A stretch of 42,468 nt of DNA from an uncultured Clostridia bacterium (GCA_944342015.1 CALVMC010000010.1:1-42468), one strand, 5' to 3'; numbered from the stretch's first letter, positions 35,632-42,468 are shown. Translations and numbers: made by a program. Notes: generated by a model from the letters alone, not told the origin.

Positions 35632-35831
35632 TTTTGCGGTGCTTATGTGCTTAACCGCCTTAATTAGGTAGCCCCGCCGCCGCAGTGGAATGTCAACGGG
35701 ACATACTTTCCCGCCTCTGCGGGAAAGAAGTTGTCGGTGGAGATTTTTCGCAGGCGAAAAATACAACCGCTTGCCCGTTGATCATAGAACAAGGCGGCGT
35801 ATAATCCCACAAGGCGGTTAAGCACAAGCAA
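35632..35831. repeat. nested inverted-repeat region (~200 bp)
   Basis: An outer 15-bp perfect inverted repeat, GTGCTTAACCGCCTT (35647-35661) with AAGGCGGTTAAGCAC (35811-35825), encloses a second pair CGCCGCC/GGCGGCG (35675-35681 with 35793-35799), a third TCAACGGG/CCCGTTGA (35693-35700 with 35774-35781) and two inner hairpins, CTTTCCCGC/GCGGGAAAG (35706-35727) and ATTTTTCG/CGAAAAAT (35743-35762). The region lies between the divergent recombinase and AbrB-like genes and has no credible reading frame. It could be a MITE-like insertion, a structured RNA or a protein-binding att/origin region. Confidence 0.8.
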
Positions 35832-35981
35832 AAGCCGCGTATGAAAAGGTTATAAAACACAGATAATCGGACTTTCATTTTATCATAAACAGAACAATAA
35901 AAATTGTCGTAATTTGGGGAAGAATAGTTTTTTTCTTGTTTTGATGATTTCATTATGAACGTAGAATATCTATCAAATTAT

Positions 35982-36010
35982 TTGACTTTATTTTTGGCTT
36001 ATGATATACT
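35982..36010 (+). promoter_or_regulatory. promoter of the AbrB-ABC cargo operon
   Basis: TTGACT (35982-35987), 17 bases, TATACT (36005-36010), 50 bases before the AbrB-like start. The leader then holds short purine-rich direct repeats (AAGAAAAGT). Confidence 0.75.
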
Positions 36011-36059
36011 TATAAATAAGAAAAGTAAGAAAAGTAAGAAGAATAGAAAGGAGAAACTG

Positions 36060-36281
36060 ATGAACAGTAAACAAGATAAGTTTATTTGGACTACAAAAAT
36101 AACAAGCAAAGGACAAATAGTCCTTCCAAAACAAGCCCGTGAAGTATTTGGTTTTAAGGAAGGCGACACCCTGATTTTGCTTGGCGATTTACAAAAAGGA
36201 ATTGCTATTGCAAAGTATGACGATTATCTTAAATTTGCCGAAGAAATATTCCGGGCAAAAAACGGAGATACCGATGATTGA
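36060..36281 (+). CDS. AbrB/MazE-type (SpoVT-AbrB domain) DNA-binding protein
   Basis: 73 residues from the ATG at 36060 with an AAAGGAG site; a longer frame from 35955 overlaps the promoter and is rejected. The swapped-hairpin DNA-binding domain is plain: WTTKITSKGQIVLPKQAREVFGFKEGDTLILLGD (about 9-42). These small proteins act as dimeric transition-state regulators or as antitoxins. No toxin gene follows; instead the stop overlaps the start of an ABC transporter gene by 8 bases, so it probably represses its own ABC operon. Confidence 0.88.
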   Translation: MNSKQDKFIWTTKITSKGQIVLPKQAREVFGFKEGDTLILLGDLQKGIAIAKYDDYLKFAEEIFRAKNGDTDD

Positions 36282-36987
36282 AATCAGAAATCTAACAAAA
36301 AAATATTCTAAACTGACAGCCGTTAATAATGTATCTTTTAATATTCAAGAGAAAGAGTGTTTCGCTCTGCTTGGGTTTAACGGCGCAGGAAAAACTACCT
36401 TAATCAATATGCTGACGACAAGTATGTTGCCGACTTCGGGAACGGCTGTAATAAATGGCTATGACCTAATCGGCGAACAAGAAAAGATTAGAAAAATCAT
36501 CAATATTTCTCCGCAGGAAAATGCCATTGCGAAAAATTTAACCGTAAGAGAAAATTTAGATTTGATTGCATCGTTATATGATATTCAAGATAAAGATAAA
36601 AAAATTGCCGCCGTTATCTCTAAATTCGGTCTTAATGAAAAAGAGAATGTTCTGTGTAAAAAATTAAGCGGCGGGCAGGCTCGCAGAGTCAGTATTGCGC
36701 TCGCTATTATTACAGAGCCACAAATATTGTTTCTTGACGAACCTACGCTTGGTCTTGATGTAAAGTCTCGAAAAATATTGTGGGATATTATAAAAGAACT
36801 GAAAAACAAATTGACGATTTTATTGACGACGCACTATTTGGAAGAAGTTGAGTTTTTAGCCGATAAAATAGGCATTATAAGTCGCGGGCAAATTAAAGCT
36901 ATTGGTACGCGTGAGGAAATACTCAAAGTTACGGGTACAGACAATCTTGAAAATGCTCTACTGTCCTTGTCTGAGGAAGAAGTATGA
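36274..36987 (+). CDS. ABC transporter ATP-binding protein
   Basis: 237 residues. The start at 36274 (MIEIRNLTKKYSKLTAV) has a CGGAGA site and overlaps the AbrB-like gene; an earlier in-frame start at 36181 is unlikely. All ABC motifs are present: Walker A GFNGAGKTT, Q loop SPQENAI, signature LSGGQARRV, Walker B ILFLDEPT, and switch His in TTHYLEEV. It is of the drug/antibiotic-type (CcmA/DrrA-like) subgroup and pairs with the next gene. Confidence 0.95.
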   Translation: MIEIRNLTKKYSKLTAVNNVSFNIQEKECFALLGFNGAGKTTLINMLTTSMLPTSGTAVINGYDLIGEQEKIRKIINISPQENAIAKNLTVRENLDLIASLYDIQDKDKKIAAVISKFGLNEKENVLCKKLSGGQARRVSIALAIITEPQILFLDEPTLGLDVKSRKILWDIIKELKNKLTILLTTHYLEEVEFLADKIGIISRGQIKAIGTREEILKVTGTDNLENALLSLSEEEV

Positions 36988-37724
36988 AAAAATGTTTAAT
37001 TTTAACTCGAAGAAATATAGAAGAAATGCTCCGAGATCCGCTTAGCTTAATATTTTGTTTGGGGTTCCCTCTTATAATGTTATTGCTAATGCAAATAATT
37101 TTCAGCAACCTTGAAAACGTGCCTAATAATTTTGCGATAACAAGTTATGCAAGCGGAATTTGTGTATTTGGCTATACGTTTATAAGTCTTTATGTCGCTA
37201 TGCAGATTTCTTCCGATAAAAACACTTCATTTATAAAGCGTATCAATATTTCGCCTATCAGTGAGTTCGGGTATTATTGCAGCTTCTTTTTCTCTGCTTT
37301 ACCTATGGTGCTAATTCAAACGGTTCTGTTCTTTTTAACGGCTTTAATCTTTGGATTTCCGTTTGATATAAATTTTCTTCTGAGTATAATTTATTTGCTG
37401 CCGTCTGCATTTTTCTATATTTGCGTCGGTATGCTAATCGGTTGTATTTGTAAGAATGAAAAACAGACGGGACCGATAAGTTCGATATTTATTTCAATGA
37501 CGGGAATATTCGGCGGTATATTTATGCCTATAAGTTTATTTAACGGTGGGTTCGGTAAATTTGTAAATTTGTTGCCATTCGGGCATTCGGTTTTAATCGG
37601 CAGTGAATTACAAAGTATCGGCGCAACGTGCATTTATCCGCATATCGTTTATTTGCTGTTTTACATTGCGATATTTCTACTGATAATAATGGTTATTGAA
37701 AAAGTACGAAACAATAGAAAATAG
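36984..37724 (+). CDS. ABC-2 type permease
   Basis: 246 residues with six membrane segments, the ABC-2/DrrB-like architecture: a cytoplasmic start (RRNIEEMLRDPLSLIFCLGFPLIMLL) with the PLSLIFCLGFPL pattern, and a conserved C-terminal FMPISLFNGGFGKFVNLLPFGHS. It begins on the ATGA shared with the ATPase stop, so the two are translationally coupled. Together they would export a drug, peptide or lipid. Base composition is lower in GC than the element's ends, indicating a cargo of separate origin. Confidence 0.9.
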   Translation: MKKCLILTRRNIEEMLRDPLSLIFCLGFPLIMLLLMQIIFSNLENVPNNFAITSYASGICVFGYTFISLYVAMQISSDKNTSFIKRINISPISEFGYYCSFFFSALPMVLIQTVLFFLTALIFGFPFDINFLLSIIYLLPSAFFYICVGMLIGCICKNEKQTGPISSIFISMTGIFGGIFMPISLFNGGFGKFVNLLPFGHSVLIGSELQSIGATCIYPHIVYLLFYIAIFLLIIMVIEKVRNNRK

Positions 37725-37740
37725 AATATATGGTGAGAAA

Positions 37741-37902
37741 ATGAACTACTACATGGTATGCCCCTCTTGCGGGTACAAATTATTGAAAGCAGGCGACGGC
37801 TCAACAATAGAAATACATTGTCCGAAATGTGCGGAGAAAATGACTATCGAAATTAAGGACGGCAAAATTACCATTCAAAAGACAGTAGCCGAAAAAGCAT
37901 AA
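37741..37902 (+). CDS. small zinc-ribbon protein
   Basis: 53 residues. Two cysteine pairs, CPSC at residues 7-10 and CPKC near 27-30, form a rubredoxin-like zinc ribbon; the remainder is a short beta-rich tail (EKMTIEIKDGKITIQKT). A GGTGAG site precedes the ATG. It is the last gene of the ABC cargo operon, 16 bases after the permease. Zinc ribbons of this size serve in nucleic-acid or protein binding (for example Com-like translational activators); the role is unknown. Confidence 0.75.
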   Translation: MNYYMVCPSCGYKLLKAGDGSTIEIHCPKCAEKMTIEIKDGKITIQKTVAEKA

Positions 37903-37924
37903 GGCTACAAATCACTGTAAAGAT

Positions 37925-38000
37925 AAAGAATTGAGTGTACGAAAGTAAAGCAAAAGTATTTATTTTCGGGGGGCAGAAATGTCGCGCTCAATTCTTTTTT
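37925..38000 (+). terminator. long-loop terminator after the ABC cargo operon
   Basis: AAAGAATTGAG (37925-37935) pairs with CTCAATTCTTT (37987-37997), followed by T. The 51-base loop can form a further small hairpin (CGAAA/TTTCG). Confidence 0.65.
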
Positions 38001-38065
38001 TATATTTTGACAGTTCATAATAAGCGCAATACATATCCCCAAATCAAGCGAAATAACGGGGTTGT

Positions 38066-38167
38066 ATGCGCACGTTCGCCTACGACTGGCATTTGTTCAA
38101 GGTGTTGAAACTCTCCGCGAAAGAGTATGAACCCGACAAATTTTTAGGACTAAATCTCTTGGTTTAG
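38066..38167 (+). CDS. possible 33-codon leader peptide
   Basis: ATG 38066 to TAG 38167 encodes MRTFAYDWHLFKVLKLSAKE then YEPDKFLGLNLLV. The codon choice is like that of real genes in this element. Its end runs through the first arm and loop of the strong hairpin at 38132-38190, so ribosome position would decide whether that hairpin forms. The ribosome site is poor (ACGGGG), so this is a weak call. It could also be a decayed gene remnant. Confidence 0.3.
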   Translation: MRTFAYDWHLFKVLKLSAKEYEPDKFLGLNLLV

Positions 38168-38308
38168 TTCAGAAATTTGTCGGGCTTTTTTAATATGTTT
38201 TTGCGCCCGTCAGATCGAGATTTAGTTCTCGGCTGGCGGGCGTTCTTTATTGCGAAATTTGTCCGTTTCAGTCGGTTTTCAAAAACAGAAAATCGAGGAA
38301 CGGACAAA
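38132..38308 (+). promoter_or_regulatory. array of three strong hairpins before the sigma-like gene
   Basis: First: CCCGACAAATTT (38132-38143) with AAATTTGTCGGG (38173-38184), then a T run, terminator-like. Second: CGCCCGTCAG (38204-38213) with CTGGCGGGCG (38233-38242), closed by CGAGA/TCTCG. Third: TTTGTCCGTT (38258-38267) with AACGGACAAA (38299-38308), with an inner stem CGGTTTTC/GAAAATCG. The third stem contains the GAGGA ribosome site of the next gene, so translation of that gene is probably controlled. Confidence 0.75.
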
Positions 38309-38310
38309 CA

Positions 38311-38718
38311 ATGCAAACAATTAAATACCGTTTTGCGGACGGCACGACAAGCGAAATCGAGGTAACGGACGAATTTTACACGCTATATGCTGAACTGGTG
38401 CAACAGGAAAAGCGCAACCATTGGAAAGAAACGCGGCGGCATATCTCATTGGACTATCTAAACGAAAACGGGATAGACTTTGCAAGCCCTGCCGCGGATC
38501 TCCTTTCCGTTCTCATACAACAAGAGGACGAAAAGCAAATACATAAAGCAATGGCGGCACTATCGGACAAGCAAAAAGACTTGGCAGAAAAAGTATTTTT
38601 CAAGGGTATGACATTAACGGCAATCGCAAAGGAAAAAGGCGTTTCGCAACCCGCTATCACGCAACAACTTGCAACGGTTTTGAAAAAATTAAAAAAACTT
38701 TTGGGAAAAACCTTATAA
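38311..38718 (+). CDS. sigma-70 region 4-like protein
   Basis: 135 residues. The C-terminal half has a helix-turn-helix of the sigma region 4/ICE-sigma type: ALSDKQKDLAEKVFFKGMTLTAIAKEKGVSQPAITQQLATVLKKLKKLL (about 84-132). The N-terminal half (about 1-80) lacks region 2, so this is a small regulator or element-specific sigma-like factor like those in Tn916-type and other Firmicutes elements. It may direct transcription of the downstream operon. The ribosome site GAGGA is inside a hairpin, so expression is probably restrained. Confidence 0.85.
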   Translation: MQTIKYRFADGTTSEIEVTDEFYTLYAELVQQEKRNHWKETRRHISLDYLNENGIDFASPAADLLSVLIQQEDEKQIHKAMAALSDKQKDLAEKVFFKGMTLTAIAKEKGVSQPAITQQLATVLKKLKKLLGKTL

Positions 38719-38786
38719 TTGCCTCGTTTTCGTGCTTATAGGTAGAGGCAAAAAAACTGCCTACTAAAAAACGGGAGCGTGGAAAC

Positions 38787-39053
38787 GTGAAAATCAAAAA
38801 AGAACTGTTGCAAGCCTTTTTAGACAAGTACGGCATAACGGCGGCAATACTGGCGCGGGAAATGGGCGTTACGGTCGCAGAGGTGGAAAAACTGCTTTGC
38901 GGTACGGCGGTAGGCGAAGAAACGGCGCGGCGGTTTATCTATTACTTCGGCGCGGACGAGGCGGTCAAAATGATAGACTGGGCGGCAATCGGCAAGCAAA
39001 ACCCGCTTGCGGGGAAAGACAACGAAACAAAAAACGGAGGTAACAATGAATAA
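38787..39053 (+). CDS. small helix-turn-helix-like protein
   Basis: 88 residues with GTG start (38787) after a GGGAGCG site. Residues about 8-38 (LDKYGITAAILAREMGVTVAEVEKLLCGT) fit a Cro/XRE-like or sigma-region-4-like HTH; the tail is polar. It overlaps the next gene by 8 bases (39046-39053), so it belongs to the following operon. It may act as the operon's repressor or activator. Confidence 0.7.
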   Translation: MKIKKELLQAFLDKYGITAAILAREMGVTVAEVEKLLCGTAVGEETARRFIYYFGADEAVKMIDWAAIGKQNPLAGKDNETKNGGNNE

Positions 39054-40278
39054 CGAACTTTTCAAGCACGAGAAATCGGACACTATCAAATGGATAATCG
39101 CGTTTACCCTTATTATCGCGCTTATCGTGGGCGTGGTCGCGGCAATCTTTATCGGCATAGACAACCGCAAAGACGAGCAGCCGCAGGACGAACAAGCGGT
39201 CGTAACGGACGGCGACGGAAACGCAATGGAAAGCGGCAAGGTTTACGCAATGCCCGCGAATATGGTATTTGCGACGACTGCCGCCGAAGAAAGCACCGCC
39301 GCGGAGGGTATCACCCTGCAAGCGACGATAACGCCGGAAACGGCAGACAATAAAGCGGTCGATTGGGGCGTGTCCTTCGTCAACCCTTCTTCCGCTTGGG
39401 CAAGCGGGAAAACGGCAAGCGATTATATCACGGTAACGCCCGAAAGCGACGGCGCATTGACTGCCACGGTCAACTGCTTAAAAGCGTTCGGGGAACAAAT
39501 CAAAATCACGGTAACGTCGCGCGCCAACGCCTATGCAAAAGCGGAATGTATTTTGGACTATGCCCGCCGCATTGTCGATACGGCATTGTATCACGAAGAA
39601 TTAGACAAAAATATTTTGGAGTTCGGCTCGGACGAAGTGCTGATAGATATGGTCGTACCCGATTTTGAGGGCTTTAAGTCGGGAATGTCGGACGGAACGC
39701 TATGGGCAGGCGGATATTATCAGATGTTTATAGGCGACCATCAACTGACGCCCGAAGATGAAAACGATCCTTTGTCGGAATGGGCAGACGAGGACGTGAG
39801 CAGGACTTATAAATTTTCGGACTACACGATAAAAGACTGTATGCCCGTCGTGCCTGTGGGCGGGAGCGAATACGGACTGAATATTGAAAGCGAAATGAAT
39901 GTGCCGCAGGAACTCATAAATATTTTTATTGATTTTGCAATCGAGGCTAACGGCAGCGAGCGCGTGTTTACGTTTCAGGAAATAGCGAAAAACGGCGTTG
40001 TTTTCGGAAACAACCCTATTATGATTGCCGTTGAAATGCTTTCAAGTTATCAGGGCGTGGGAATGTCCGTATTTACCGAAGAACTTTACGAGAAATACAC
40101 GAAAGAATTTATCGACTGGATAAAGGCAAACCCCGACACGCCGTTTGTGGAATATACGGTTACGTTTACGGGAAAATACAGTAGTTTTACGCGGCATTAT
40201 TCATTCCGTTTTAACCCCGAAACGGCGGTAATGCCTGTGTTCGGCGTATCGCTGGATAAAGGCACGCTCGTAATCTGA
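39046..40278 (+). CDS. membrane-anchored extracellular protein with an Ig-like (BIG2-type) domain, undescribed
   Basis: 410 residues from the ATG at 39046, whose CGGAGG site lies in the end of the upstream gene. One membrane segment (about 15-37) then a Glu/Gln/Asp-rich linker. Residues about 70-165 resemble a bacterial Ig-like (Big_2) domain: GITLQATITPETADNKAVDWGVSF...ITVTPESDGALTATV...ITVTSRANAYAKAEC. The remainder is a large domain without a motif I recognise, with conserved aromatic and acidic residues, ending FGVSLDKGTLVI. The predicted orientation is with the bulk outside. The first of three consecutive proteins of this kind on the element; function unknown. Confidence 0.75.
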   Translation: MNNELFKHEKSDTIKWIIAFTLIIALIVGVVAAIFIGIDNRKDEQPQDEQAVVTDGDGNAMESGKVYAMPANMVFATTAAEESTAAEGITLQATITPETADNKAVDWGVSFVNPSSAWASGKTASDYITVTPESDGALTATVNCLKAFGEQIKITVTSRANAYAKAECILDYARRIVDTALYHEELDKNILEFGSDEVLIDMVVPDFEGFKSGMSDGTLWAGGYYQMFIGDHQLTPEDENDPLSEWADEDVSRTYKFSDYTIKDCMPVVPVGGSEYGLNIESEMNVPQELINIFIDFAIEANGSERVFTFQEIAKNGVVFGNNPIMIAVEMLSSYQGVGMSVFTEELYEKYTKEFIDWIKANPDTPFVEYTVTFTGKYSSFTRHYSFRFNPETAVMPVFGVSLDKGTLVI

Positions 40279-40291
40279 CGGAGCAATCGCA

Positions 40292-40918
40292 ATGAGCGCA
40301 AATTCAGCGATAAGCACTTTTGCAAAGGTGTTGTCCGCAATATTGCTAATTCTTTTGATACTGGGGATAGCGGGCGGGGCGATCTATTACTTCACCCGCC
40401 CGCAGGGGCTATATCTCCGTTCGGGGGAAAGCATTATCGGGGACAATTCCGACGTTGCCATTCAGCATAGCGGCGAAGAAAATTATTTTACAATCGGGCA
40501 TAGCAAAGGTTTCGGCTCGTATTCTGTTTCCGATTGCGTTGTCAAGGTCGTGCCGAACACGGACGAAAACCATAACTTCACTTTTACCGTAAACGGCGAA
40601 GAAAGTTCCTACGGCGCGGAAAGCGATATATCGGCGGCGTTCTGCAAGGGCTACGACGGCAAAAGTATCCCCGTAAAGTCGGACGGTTCGTTCTGTATCG
40701 CAACGGACAAGATGACGATGACGGAGATATTGCAAGCGGTGTACCCCGACAAGCAAGTAACAATGACGGACGAAATCGGTAATACAGACTTCGGGAAATA
40801 TCCGTACTTTGCATTGTATGTCGTATCTCCCGACGGCAAAGAAAGCGTTACAATTCCGTTCCGCTATTATTTTGAAGTGGTCGGCGTTGAATTAGACAAA
40901 GAGGCGATTATATGGTAA
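40292..40918 (+). CDS. membrane-anchored extracellular protein, undescribed (second of three)
   Basis: 208 residues. A GGAG site precedes the ATG, 13 bases after the previous stop. One membrane segment (about 14-32, KVLSAILLILLILGIAGGAI) then an extracellular part (YFTRPQGLYLRSGESIIGDNSD...). The C-terminal end, YYFEVVGVELDKEAIIW, is related in pattern to the end of the previous gene's product (FGVSLDKGTLVI), suggesting that both end with the same short beta hairpin. Its stop overlaps the next start (40912-40918). No known family. Confidence 0.75.
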   Translation: MSANSAISTFAKVLSAILLILLILGIAGGAIYYFTRPQGLYLRSGESIIGDNSDVAIQHSGEENYFTIGHSKGFGSYSVSDCVVKVVPNTDENHNFTFTVNGEESSYGAESDISAAFCKGYDGKSIPVKSDGSFCIATDKMTMTEILQAVYPDKQVTMTDEIGNTDFGKYPYFALYVVSPDGKESVTIPFRYYFEVVGVELDKEAIIW

Positions 40919-42312
40919 AACGGAAAACAAACAGTTTTTTGCTTGCCGCGCTTGTTTTTCTCCTGGCGTTTTGCACCGTCTTTACGGCGGTGCAAAGTAT
41001 CGCCTACGCCGAAAGCGGCTATTCGGGTGTACTGGACGATTTGCAAAAAGACGACAGTTTCGACGAAAGCCATTACCCCGCCATTGCGGACGATTATTCG
41101 CTTAAAATTATACAGATAGCCGAAAGCACGGACGGCGAATTATTCCTGTATGTCTATCAGCCGAGCGGACAAGCGAAAAACCTGATAGCAAGTTCTATCA
41201 ATATATCGACCACGATAAACGACGAAATCAGTTACCGCAATTACAAAGTGCGCTTGCTCAATTCAAGCGGGGTTTTCTACAAGTATATCGTGCAAGATTT
41301 TACCGTATTGTCAGAGCCTACCCGCTATTATGCGATAAGTTCTATTTATCGCCCGTTCGACGAAAGCATAGACGAGCAAGCGGACGACGGCAACACGATA
41401 ACGGAAGTCAATTACCCCGTAAACAAACAGTATTGTTTTTCGGAGATAAACGGCAAGCCCTATTGCAACGTGGTGGATATTGAAACGATAACCATTACGG
41501 ACAAATTCGTGGGCTTTGTGCGGTATAAGGACGGTTTCAAACTGTATGTCGGGGCTTGCGATAGCCATTTTGTCGCGTTCAATACGGATAAACCGATAGA
41601 CAAGTTACTGGAAGCCGATGTCTACTACACAAAGCAAGATTACTCGTATTCGTTTGCGGTGGGCGCGGGCGAACACGAAACATTCGGGGAAAAGTCTGAC
41701 GAGTACGCCTATCTGAAATATACGGATAAAGTCGAGCATACGGGCGACGGGCTATTCGCGGGTACTTACAAGTGGGACAGAATAGAAACGGTCGAACAGT
41801 TTATCGCGGAAAACGATTTAACGCAGAACGTGTATTCGGGCGCGGTCATCGATGTGAACGTGGCAAACAAGATAACCGACGAGGGTAAAGCCGCATTGCA
41901 GAGTAAAAAATGGGTTTTGCGTTTTGCGGAAACGAGTTATTCCCTCGGCGGCGGGTACGGTTCGACTTACTCTTTTTCAACGCTTGTCGGAGATGTTACG
42001 ATACTTCGGTTAAAGTTTGAAACGGACGGCGTTACTTACAATCTGGGCGTAATCGATAACAAGCAATCGGGGAGCGACAAACCGATTAACGAGGAAGAAA
42101 TAAAGCCCGAAATCAACAATCGCGGGATATGGATAATCATTGCAATTATTTTAATCGTCGCGCTTATCCTGCTTGCCCCGCTCCTGCCTACGATTATATC
42201 CTTTCTGCTTAAAGCGATAGTATGGATATTCAAGGGGCTTTGGTGGCTTATCTCCGCGCCGTTCCGACTAATTAAGACGATAATAGAGAAAATCAAGGAA
42301 AAACGCGGCTAA
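40912..42312 (+). CDS. secreted/anchored protein with C-terminal membrane segments, undescribed (third of three)
   Basis: 466 residues. Signal peptide with a likely cut after AYA (about residue 33). The extracellular part (about 34-395) is beta-rich with a repeated pattern of 30-60 residues and no catalytic motif that I recognise. A hydrophobic C-terminus (about 400-455) has one clear membrane segment (WIIIAIILIVALILLAPLL) and a further amphipathic, Trp-rich stretch ending in IIEKIKEKRG. It begins 7 bases before the stop of the previous gene, so the three genes are one operon. The three may form a single cell-surface complex; this is inference. Confidence 0.75.
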   Translation: MVKRKTNSFLLAALVFLLAFCTVFTAVQSIAYAESGYSGVLDDLQKDDSFDESHYPAIADDYSLKIIQIAESTDGELFLYVYQPSGQAKNLIASSINISTTINDEISYRNYKVRLLNSSGVFYKYIVQDFTVLSEPTRYYAISSIYRPFDESIDEQADDGNTITEVNYPVNKQYCFSEINGKPYCNVVDIETITITDKFVGFVRYKDGFKLYVGACDSHFVAFNTDKPIDKLLEADVYYTKQDYSYSFAVGAGEHETFGEKSDEYAYLKYTDKVEHTGDGLFAGTYKWDRIETVEQFIAENDLTQNVYSGAVIDVNVANKITDEGKAALQSKKWVLRFAETSYSLGGGYGSTYSFSTLVGDVTILRLKFETDGVTYNLGVIDNKQSGSDKPINEEEIKPEINNRGIWIIIAIILIVALILLAPLLPTIISFLLKAIVWIFKGLWWLISAPFRLIKTIIEKIKEKRG

Positions 42313-42328
42313 CTTCTTTTCGGCATAT

Positions 42329-42361
42329 CCCGCGCCGATCGGTGCGCAAGGTCGGCGCGGG
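42329..42361 (+). other. GC-rich intergenic hairpin
   Basis: CCCGCGCCGA (42329-42338) pairs with TCGGCGCGGG (42352-42361), 10 bp, loop of 13 bases. There is no T run, so it is unlikely to be a Rho-independent terminator; it may protect or process the operon mRNA. Confidence 0.7.
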
Positions 42362-42394
42362 TTGCAAATAAATATCTTTCAAGGAGAGTATAAA

Positions 42395-42468
42395 ATGGAA
42401 AATCTCAACAAGGTAGTCAAGGAAATCAAAATCGTTGCAAAGCCTGCAAAACGCGGCGGCAAAAATTA
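42395..42468 (+). CDS. partial gene at the window end, function unknown
   Basis: ATG 42395 follows an AAGGAGAG site. The 24 codons before the cut read MENLNKVVKEIKIVAKPAK then RGGKN. Lys-rich and basic; no identity can be given. Its strong ribosome site and position show it continues the same operon. Confidence 0.6.
   Translation, partial: MENLNKVVKEIKIVAKPAKRGGKN

Larger units (their letters stand above)
34024..42468. mobile_element. left part of an ssrA-integrated element (integrative element, probably conjugative or mobilisable)
   Basis: From 34024 the sequence becomes visibly richer in G+C, with different codon use, than the host genes before it. It starts with a serine recombinase facing the insertion site, then a cargo operon with lower GC, then a second high-GC block with a sigma-like gene and a co-directional membrane-protein operon that leaves the window. 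No relaxase, coupling ATPase or phage structural gene is in view, so the class (ICE, mobilisable island or phage satellite) is open. Confidence 0.75.

Noticed and set aside
34106..35671. Plus-strand open frames inside the recombinase gene
   Set aside because: Shadows of the GC-rich recombinase; the minus frame has all the serine-recombinase motifs.
35693..35953. 86-residue minus-strand frame
   Set aside because: It runs across the nested inverted repeats, has no ribosome site and looks like a repeat-derived peptide.
37696..37740. Longer start for the zinc-ribbon protein
   Set aside because: It overlaps the end of the permease gene; ATG 37741 has its own GGTGAG site and gives a compact domain.
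39090..39668. Arg-rich frames overlapping the first membrane-anchored protein gene
   Set aside because: They are +1/+2 shadows of a GC-rich gene; the main frame has a good ribosome site and a membrane segment.

Overview
The window looks like a low-GC Gram-positive (Firmicutes/Clostridia-type, probably gut-associated) chromosome carrying the left end of an integrated mobile element. Reasons: AT-rich intergenic DNA, strong GGAGG ribosome sites, textbook sigma-A promoters with 17-bp spacers, many lipoproteins with lipoboxes, a secG-rnr-smpB cluster, a SipW-type signal peptidase, an FMN riboswitch and a one-piece tmRNA. The exact genus cannot be read from the sequence.

Layout. 87-5004: a leftward operon for a SipW-type signal peptidase, three small secreted TasA/camelysin-like proteins and a large BspA-like repeat surface protein. 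5134-7011: two tRNA-Leu genes (CAG and CAA anticodons) around an MFS transporter. 7308-8070: a frameshifted, truncated surface-protein remnant and a cysteine-rich small protein. 8086-12890: a lipase-like lipoprotein, a giant coiled-coil protein and a ferritin-like protein. 13059-18808: secG, rnr, smpB, then metY-metA for methionine synthesis through O-acetylhomoserine. 18833-25571: a small membrane protein, a lipoprotein of unknown role, a DUF1538 membrane protein with two PII-like proteins, and a phosphoesterase lipoprotein. 25700-26613: a frameshifted riboflavin transporter gene (ribU type) under an FMN riboswitch. 26733-33402: an InlB-repeat lipoprotein, a YugP-family protein that has lost its zinc motif, a CDF cation exporter, an NlpC/P60 lipoprotein, an RlmD/RumA-type methyltransferase and an unknown small protein.

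33677-34023 is ssrA (tmRNA). Just past its CCA end the base composition jumps to much higher GC and a large serine recombinase points back into ssrA; its last 57 codons are antisense to the tmRNA. This is the left end of an element that inserted in the 3' end of ssrA. The element (34024 to beyond the window) carries the recombinase, a nested inverted-repeat region, a lower-GC cargo operon (AbrB-like regulator, ABC ATPase, ABC permease, zinc-ribbon protein), a run of strong hairpins, a sigma-region-4-like protein, a small HTH-like protein and three overlapping or closely spaced genes for membrane-anchored extracellular proteins that I do not recognise. The right end is not in view.

How genes work together: SmpB, RNase R and tmRNA form the trans-translation/decay system; MetA (with Glu111, the acetyl-CoA specificity residue) feeds O-acetylhomoserine to MetY; SipW would mature the TasA-like proteins encoded beside it; the PII-like pair probably regulates the DUF1538 protein.
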